NCBI GenBank assembly: GCA_012514785.1 | Contig: JAAYZP010000068.1 | Coordinates: 1 to 9,441, forward strand | Source of the DNA: Propionibacterium sp. | GTDB lineage: Bacteria > Actinomycetota > Actinomycetes > Propionibacteriales > Propionibacteriaceae | Length of the DNA stretch: 9,441 nt | Direction: 5' to 3' | Position numbers and translations under genes: made by a program | Notes under the pieces: generated by a model | What the model was told of the DNA's origin: nothing | Seen by the model: only the letters and a program-made list of their open reading frames with translations | The model's database searches: none | Part shown: positions 6,005 to 9,441 of the stretch, in pieces | Layout: each line of letters starts with the position of its first letter | Numbering within the stretch: position 1 is the first letter of the stretch

Positions 6005-7372
6005 CTACTGGACCTCGTACTTCACGACGTCGGGGTTCTCGCGCACGGCGTCGCACGCGGCCTGCAGGCCCATGACCAGCTCGGGGCGGGTGAGTGTGCC
6101 GCGGAGGAACTCGGCCATCGCCCCGCCCGCCTCCTCGGCGAGCCCGTAGAAGTGGAGGAAGCGCCAGTGGAAGACGTGCTCACCGGCGTTCGCGAGCAGA
6201 CGGGTCTGCGTGTTGAGGGCGTGCGAGTCCGACGTCGAGGCCGCGCCGCGGACCACCGTCGGCAGTTCGTTGGCACGCGAGAACTCCGCAGCCACCTCCC
6301 GGGAGAGCATGGTGCGCAGCAGTTCCAGCGCGCCGGCGGGGTTGGCGGCAGCGCGGGGGACGAAGAAGCTCTCCTCGGCGGCCGCGTGGACGGCGGCGAC
6401 GGGTAGGGCCGGTGCGCTGGTGATCGTCGGGACGGGGGCGACGACGGGCAGGAAGTCGTCGGGCATCGCCGCGCGCGTGGCGCGGATGATCGTGGCTCCC
6501 GCGGGGCAGAGGAGGGCCCCGGCGTCCGTGCCCCAGCTCTGCTGCGCGTCGTCGACCTCCTGGACGTGGCCTGCCCCGACCAACGCCTGGACGGCGTCGA
6601 GGGTGCGGGTGACGGCGGGGTGCTGCCAGGCGTCGGGCTCGAGGTTGTCGAGCGCGCGACGCAGGTCGTGGCCGCCCTCCTTGATCGACGACGCGATCAC
6701 CATGGTGAGCAGGTCGCCGACCTGCGTCGGGTCCCAGGACAGCAGGGGTCTGCCGTCGGCGGCCGCGAGTTCGCCGAGCTCGTGCATCGCGTCCCAAGTC
6801 TCCGGCGGTGCCCACGCGCGTTCGCTGAACGTGGTCTCCGAGTACCAGAGGCCGTGGACGATCAGGGTGTACTGCATGGCGAGCTGGGCGCCGTCGACGA
6901 TGCCCGGGGTGAGTGCTCCCGTGTAGAGGGTCTCCCGGATCGTCGCGCCGTCGAGGTTGTCGGCGTCGAGCAGCGCGTCGAGGGGGAGGAGGTCGTCGGC
7001 GATCTCCGCTAGCGGCAGCTGGGCGTCGCCGGCGTTGTTGACCAAGTCCGGTGGCGCGGTGTCGAGGACGGGGCCCACCTCGTCGCGGATGTTCTCCACG
7101 CCGTCGACGACGACCTCGACGCCGGGCCTGTCGGACATGAGCCGTTCGGCTGCCGCGTCGAGCACCTGGCCGCGCAGGGGGCCGACGTGCACCGTCGCCC
7201 GGATCGTGGACGGCACCCGCAGGCCGAAGGGGCCCACCGTCGGGGTGGGCGTGGGCGTTGGCGCGGGTGCCGAGGGTGTCGGGGTGAGGGTGGGGTCCGG
7301 CGTCGGGGTGCAAGCAGCCAGGGCGAGCGCCGCCGAGCCCGCGAACAGCGAGCGACGCGGGACCGGAATCAT
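6005..7372 (-). CDS. Orphan ABC-type solute-binding lipoprotein (sugar-binding family 1-like)
   Basis: A 455-residue secreted lipoprotein. The N-terminus has PRRSLF (5-10), resembling a twin-arginine signal, then an Ala/Leu core and lipobox LAAC with Cys21. Residues 22-46 are a Thr-Pro-rich linker to the cell surface. The rest looks like a family-1 solute-binding protein: an early DLVNNAG (109-115), a central LIVHGLWYSETTFSERAWAPPETW segment in two parts (170-180, 181-193) like the Tyr/Asn-lid of sugar-binding proteins, and a C-terminal FHWRFLHFYGLAEEAGGAMAEFLRGTLT region (401-428) resembling NgcE-type N-acetylglucosamine/chitobiose-binding proteins. A carbohydrate ligand is inferred; the exact sugar is not known. 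No permease or ATPase for it is in the window. A TACGCT hexamer ends 6 nt before the ATG and no Shine-Dalgarno is seen, suggesting a leaderless mRNA. Confidence 0.85.
   Translation of the reverse strand: MIPVPRRSLFAGSAALALAACTPTPDPTLTPTPSAPAPTPTPTPTVGPFGLRVPSTIRATVHVGPLRGQVLDAAAERLMSDRPGVEVVVDGVENIRDEVGPVLDTAPPDLVNNAGDAQLPLAEIADDLLPLDALLDADNLDGATIRETLYTGALTPGIVDGAQLAMQYTLIVHGLWYSETTFSERAWAPPETWDAMHELGELAAADGRPLLSWDPTQVGDLLTMVIASSIKEGGHDLRRALDNLEPDAWQHPAVTRTLDAVQALVGAGHVQEVDDAQQSWGTDAGALLCPAGATIIRATRAAMPDDFLPVVAPVPTITSAPALPVAAVHAAAEESFFVPRAAANPAGALELLRTMLSREVAAEFSRANELPTVVRGAASTSDSHALNTQTRLLANAGEHVFHWRFLHFYGLAEEAGGAMAEFLRGTLTRPELVMGLQAACDAVRENPDVVKYEVQ
7235..7309 (-). repeat. Thr-Pro low-complexity linker coding repeat
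   Basis: Codons for about 25 residues dominated by alternating Thr and Pro (including TPTPTPT) follow the lipidated Cys21. This is an unstructured cell-wall-spanning spacer typical of Gram-positive lipoproteins. The repetitive DNA is prone to length change by slippage. Confidence 0.8.
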
Positions 7373-7378
7373 ACGGGC

Positions 7379-7384
7379 AGCGTA
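7379..7384 (-). promoter_or_regulatory. Putative -10 box for a leaderless lipoprotein transcript
   Basis: TACGCT on the minus strand, the same hexamer as before the HTH-Mop gene, is followed by 6 nt and then the ATG at 7372. No Shine-Dalgarno is present. The -35 position falls in a GC-rich hairpin and shows no consensus match. Confidence 0.5.
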
Positions 7385-7389
7385 CTGCG

Positions 7390-7412
7390 CCGCCGGGCTC
7401 AGCGCCCGGCGG
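7390..7412 (-). terminator. Putative terminator hairpin of lysC
   Basis: A perfect 9-bp GC stem, CCGCCGGGC (7390-7398) with GCCCGGCGG (7404-7412), and a 5-nt loop, begins 12 nt after the lysC stop codon. It lies immediately upstream of the -10 box of the next gene on the same strand, so it would separate the two transcripts. No T-tract follows it. Confidence 0.55.
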
Positions 7413-7424
7413 GGCGGACGCGGG

Positions 7425-7943
7425 TCAGCGGCCGGTGCCGGCGTAGACCGTCGCGTCGCTCTCGGCGTCGAGGCCGAAGGCCGTGTGGGCGGCGCGGACC
7501 GCGTCGTCGATCGCCTGCGCGCCGACGATCACCGAGATGCGGATCTCGGAGGTGGAGATCATCTGGATGTTGACGCCCGCGTCGGCCAGTGCCGAGAAGA
7601 ACGTGGCGGTGACGCCCGGGTGGGAGCGCATGCCGACCCCGACGACGGAGACCTTGCCGATCTGGTCGTCGTAGCGGATCGTCTCGTAGCCCACCTTGTC
7701 CTTCACGTGCTCGATCGCCGTGATCGCCTTGCGGCCGTCCTCGGCAGGCAGCGTGAAGGAGATGTCGGTCTTCTCGACGCTGAGGTCGGAGATGTTCTGG
7801 ACCACCATGTCGATGTTGATGTCGGCGTCGGCGATCGTCTGGAAGATGGCGGCGGCGTTGCCGACGCGGTCCGGGACCCCGACGACGGTGATCTTCGCCT
7901 CGCCACGATCGTGTGCGACGCCGGTGATGATGGCTTCTTCCAT
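7425..7943 (-). CDS. Aspartate kinase beta subunit from an internal in-frame start
   Basis: In corynebacteria and bacilli the lysC gene also yields a small regulatory beta subunit, made of the ACT domains only, from an internal start. Here Met252 (7941-7943, before EEAIITGV) is preceded by GAAGGGA at 6-nt spacing. The product would be 172 residues, the length I recall for the C. glutamicum beta subunit. It would pair with alpha in an alpha2-beta2 enzyme and form the Thr/Lys regulatory interface. Expression is inferred from the internal ribosome binding site and family precedent. Confidence 0.7.
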   Translation of the reverse strand: MEEAIITGVAHDRGEAKITVVGVPDRVGNAAAIFQTIADADINIDMVVQNISDLSVEKTDISFTLPAEDGRKAITAIEHVKDKVGYETIRYDDQIGKVSVVGVGMRSHPGVTATFFSALADAGVNIQMISTSEIRISVIVGAQAIDDAVRAAHTAFGLDAESDATVYAGTGR

Positions 7944-8696
7944 GTCAGTTCCCTTCAGTTCTTCCTGTGAGACCACCCACGTGCCGGGGTTGTCGGTGAA
8001 TGAGGAGCGGACGTGCACGGGCACGTTCTCGCGGCGCGCGTACTCGACGCAGCGCAGGTGGAGGATCTTGGCGCCGGCGGCGGCCATCTCCATCATGTCC
8101 TCGTAGGAGATCATGCGGATCTGGCGGGCGCTCTTCACGATCCGCGGGTCGGCGGTGTAGATGCCGTCTACGTCGGAGTAGATCTCGCAGTGGTCGGCGC
8201 CCAGCGCGGCGGCGAGGGCGACGGCGGTGGTGTCGGAGGCGCCGCGGCCGAGGGTGGTGACGTCCTTGGTGGTCTGCGCCACGCCCTGGAACCCGGCGAC
8301 GATCGCCACCTTGCCCTCATCCAGCGCCTTCTCGACGCGGCCGGGGGTGATGTCGATGATGCGGGCGTTGCCGTGGATGGGGGTGGTGATGACGCCGGCC
8401 TGCGAGCCGGTGTAGGAGACGGCGTCGACGCCGATGTCCGAGAGCGCCATCGCCAGCAGCGCCGCGGACTGGCGCTCGCCGGTGGTGATCAGCATGTCCA
8501 GCTCACGCGACTTCGGGAAGGGCGAGACCTGCAGCGCGAGGTCCATGAGTTCGTCCGTGGTGTCGCCCATGGCCGAGATCACGACGATGACGTCGTTGCC
8601 CTCACCGCGTGCACGGGCGATGCGGCGCGCGACGCGCTTGATGGACTCGGCGTCGGCGACCGAGCTGCCGCCGTACTTCTGGACGATGCGACCCAT
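7425..8696 (-). CDS. lysC: Aspartate kinase (alpha subunit), ACT-domain regulated
   Basis: Phosphorylates L-aspartate with ATP, the first step to Lys/diaminopimelate, Thr, Met and Ile. The 423 residues have an amino-acid kinase domain (about 1-245) with KYGGSSVAD (7-15), TTGERQSAAL (71-80), the GRGASDTT loop (150-157) and YSDVDGIYTADPR (173-185). Two C-terminal ACT domains follow (about 265-345 and 347-420), including VGNAAAIF, NIDMVVQNIS, HPGVTATFFSAL and ISTSEIRISV, ending VYAGTGR like the corynebacterial enzyme. Length and the ACT region closely match Corynebacterium glutamicum LysC, so concerted Lys plus Thr feedback is likely but inferred. The usual GRGGSD motif reads GRGASD here (Ala153). 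The start is fixed by AAGGAG 5 nt upstream. The customary partner asd is not adjacent; the next gene downstream is a lipoprotein. Confidence 0.96.
   Translation of the reverse strand: MGRIVQKYGGSSVADAESIKRVARRIARARGEGNDVIVVISAMGDTTDELMDLALQVSPFPKSRELDMLITTGERQSAALLAMALSDIGVDAVSYTGSQAGVITTPIHGNARIIDITPGRVEKALDEGKVAIVAGFQGVAQTTKDVTTLGRGASDTTAVALAAALGADHCEIYSDVDGIYTADPRIVKSARQIRMISYEDMMEMAAAGAKILHLRCVEYARRENVPVHVRSSFTDNPGTWVVSQEELKGTDMEEAIITGVAHDRGEAKITVVGVPDRVGNAAAIFQTIADADINIDMVVQNISDLSVEKTDISFTLPAEDGRKAITAIEHVKDKVGYETIRYDDQIGKVSVVGVGMRSHPGVTATFFSALADAGVNIQMISTSEIRISVIVGAQAIDDAVRAAHTAFGLDAESDATVYAGTGR
7950..7956 (-). promoter_or_regulatory. Internal ribosome binding site for the LysC beta subunit
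   Basis: GAAGGGA on the minus strand lies 6 nt before the internal ATG at 7943, inside the inter-domain region of lysC. The surrounding codons are less GC-rich than the rest of the gene, fitting selection for an accessible initiation site. Confidence 0.6.
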
Positions 8697-8701
8697 GGGG
8701 A

Positions 8702-8707
8702 CTCCTT
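8702..8707 (-). promoter_or_regulatory. Ribosome binding site of lysC
   Basis: AAGGAG on the minus strand lies 5 nt before the ATG at 8696 and fixes the start. Confidence 0.8.
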
Positions 8708-8724
8708 ACTCATTGCCAACGCTT

Positions 8725-8730
8725 AGCCTA
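8725..8730 (-). promoter_or_regulatory. Candidate -10 box of lysC
   Basis: TAGGCT on the minus strand fits TANNNT and would give a leader of roughly 20 nt carrying the AAGGAG site. No -35 match was found at 16 to 18 bp spacing, so this is tentative. Confidence 0.3.
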
Positions 8731-8777
8731 ATGCGCCGTGCAAGGGCGCGGCCGGGGGAGTTCCACGTGTCGGGGCA

Positions 8778-8807
8778 TTGACGTCGCGCGCGCGGATCTG
8801 TCACTCT
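8778..8807 (+). promoter_or_regulatory. Candidate promoter upstream of the GNAT gene
   Basis: TTGACG (8778-8783), a five-of-six match to the -35 consensus, is followed by an 18-bp CG-rich spacer and CACTCT (8802-8807), a weak -10. Transcription would begin near 8814, leaving an 88-nt leader before the GNAT start. Confidence 0.45.
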
Positions 8808-8813
8808 TTTTCC

Positions 8814-8825
8814 ATGCGTAAGTGA
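8814..8825 (+). CDS. Possible three-codon leaderless upstream ORF (MRK)
   Basis: ATG-CGT-AAG-TGA begins 6 nt after the candidate -10 box, the same spacing as at the leaderless genes in this window. It could be translated as a minimal leader peptide affecting the GNAT gene 76 nt downstream. A three-codon ORF is easily due to chance, so this is a regulatory candidate rather than a gene. Confidence 0.2.
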   Translation: MRK

Positions 8826-8838
8826 GCCTCCGCCCGAC

Positions 8839-8859
8839 CGTCGAACCATCGATTCGACG
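8839..8859 (+). promoter_or_regulatory. Inverted repeat in the GNAT leader
   Basis: CGTCGAA (8839-8845) and TTCGACG (8853-8859) form a perfect 7-bp dyad with a 7-nt loop, between the candidate promoter and the GNAT start. It could be an RNA hairpin or an operator. It resembles an actinobacterial LexA site but is one base too long. Confidence 0.35.
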
Positions 8860-8891
8860 CGGCCTCCCCGACCCCCAGCTCAGCCCTGTCC

Positions 8892-8897
8892 GAGGAA
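8892..8897 (+). promoter_or_regulatory. Ribosome binding site of the GNAT gene
   Basis: GAGGAA lies 4 nt before the ATG at 8902 and supports this start. Confidence 0.65.
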
Positions 8898-8901
8898 TTC
8901 C

Positions 8902-9441
8902 ATGCTCACCATTCGCGAAATCAACGTCCTTCCCGACCACCACGACGACCCCGACTGGGTCACCACCTGCGCGCTGTCGCGCCAGTACGACCGGGAGCTC
9001 ATCGGCGACACGGGGTGGGACACCGATCCCGCCACGGACCTCGCCGGCGCGAAGGCCGACGAGGACAGCTTCCGGCGGCGGTGGTTCGCCGAGATCGACG
9101 GCGAGGCCGTCGCCTACGCGCACCTCCGCGTGAACCGTCGCGACGATCCCGACATGGCCTTCGTGCTGATCTACGTGCGGCCGGAGCATCGACGTCGCGG
9201 CGTCGGCCAGCGGCTGCTGGGCACGCTCGAGGAGGCGGTCCGCGAGCTCGCGCCCGCGCGACTCACGAGTTGGGTCACCACGCCGGTGCCCGGCGGGGCG
9301 ACGATCAGCCCGGCGCACGGCGTCGGCGCGGTCCCGGCCGACCACGACGGGGTGAAGATGGCGTTGCGGGAGGGGTTCACGCTGGCCCAGGTGGAGCGCG
9401 TCAGCCGATACGACTTCGACCGGCCGCTCGTCGATCCGCAC
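8902..9441 (+). CDS. GNAT-family N-acetyltransferase, 3'-truncated by window edge
   Basis: Acetyl-CoA-dependent acyltransferase; the substrate is not predictable. The frame is open from the ATG at 8902 to the window end (180 residues, no stop). Motif A of the fold is clear: a beta strand AFVLIYVRPEH (86-96) leading to RRRGVGQRLL (97-106), where R99-G100-V101-G102 form the pyrophosphate-binding loop. The preceding strand GEAVAYAHLRVN (67-78) fits motif D/beta3. The domain closes with KMALREGFTLAQVERVSRYD (152-171), a type of ending I associate with two-domain actinobacterial GNAT proteins of about 400 residues, so a second GNAT domain may follow beyond the window. It is divergent from lysC across 205 bp. 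Confidence 0.88.
   Translation, partial: MLTIREINVLPDHHDDPDWVTTCALSRQYDRELIGDTGWDTDPATDLAGAKADEDSFRRRWFAEIDGEAVAYAHLRVNRRDDPDMAFVLIYVRPEHRRRGVGQRLLGTLEEAVRELAPARLTSWVTTPVPGGATISPAHGVGAVPADHDGVKMALREGFTLAQVERVSRYDFDRPLVDPH

Noticed and set aside
6180..7313. Second minus-strand ORF of 377 codons within the lipoprotein gene
   Set aside because: Same strand but different frame from a gene with a signal peptide, lipobox and family-like C-terminus; the product is Arg/Pro-rich and looks random.
8785..8794. Alternating CG run in the lysC/GNAT intergenic region
   Set aside because: Only about ten bases, expected by chance in DNA of this composition, and it falls in a promoter spacer with no further structure.
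8841..8857. LexA/SOS-box-like TCGAACCATCGATTCGA upstream of GNAT
   Set aside because: The actinobacterial box is TCGAAC-N4-GTTCGA (16 bp). Here the half sites are one base too far apart and the G of the right half is misplaced, so I keep only the dyad.
1..9441. Mobile element, prophage, defence system or CRISPR array
   Set aside because: No transposase, integrase, direct-repeat array, tRNA-linked attachment site or abrupt composition change was seen; the genes are chromosomal metabolism and transport types.

Overview
This window is high-GC, densely packed DNA with G/C-rich third codon positions, GTG starts, leaderless-looking genes and stop-start overlaps. The gene content (a LysC-type aspartate kinase with an embedded beta subunit, a small HTH-Mop protein heading modABC, an EcsC-family protein) points to an actinobacterium. 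Propionibacteriaceae or a close relative is a reasonable guess, but it rests on general resemblance only.

Layout, left to right. (1) The 3' part of alanine racemase (alr, +) converges on an EcsC-family gene (-). Both stop codons lie in one 12-bp inverted repeat. (2) Divergent from ecsC is aat (leucyl/phenylalanyl-tRNA-protein transferase, +), whose 3' end overlaps a convergent mogA/moaB-type molybdenum cofactor gene (-) by 14 bp. (3) Divergent from mogA, across 85 bp, is a four-gene molybdate operon (+): HTH-Mop regulator, modA, modB, modC, every junction overlapping by 4 or 8 bp. It ends in a GC-rich hairpin spanning the modC stop. (4) On the minus strand are an orphan Tat-like lipoprotein of the ABC sugar-binding family, with a Pro/Thr linker, and upstream of it aspartate kinase, separated by a 9-bp GC hairpin. 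(5) After a 205-bp divergent intergenic region, a GNAT acetyltransferase (+) runs off the window end.

How the genes fit together. The molybdenum block is the one functional unit. ModA binds molybdate outside the membrane, ModB and ModC import it, the HTH-Mop protein probably senses or stores it, and the divergent MogA/MoaB protein acts in molybdenum cofactor assembly. Alr (D-Ala for peptidoglycan), aspartate kinase (entry to Lys/DAP/Thr/Met) and Aat (N-degron tagging) are housekeeping genes with no clear link to it.

I found no strong case for an undescribed system. The most distinctive signal is regulatory. Four start codons (mogA, HTH-Mop, the lipoprotein, and a 3-codon ORF before the GNAT gene) each sit exactly 6 nt after a -10-like hexamer, the geometry of leaderless transcripts, whereas ecsC, modA, lysC and GNAT have clear Shine-Dalgarno sequences. 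No rRNA, tRNA, CRISPR or insertion sequence was seen, and no gene-free stretch exceeds 300 bp.
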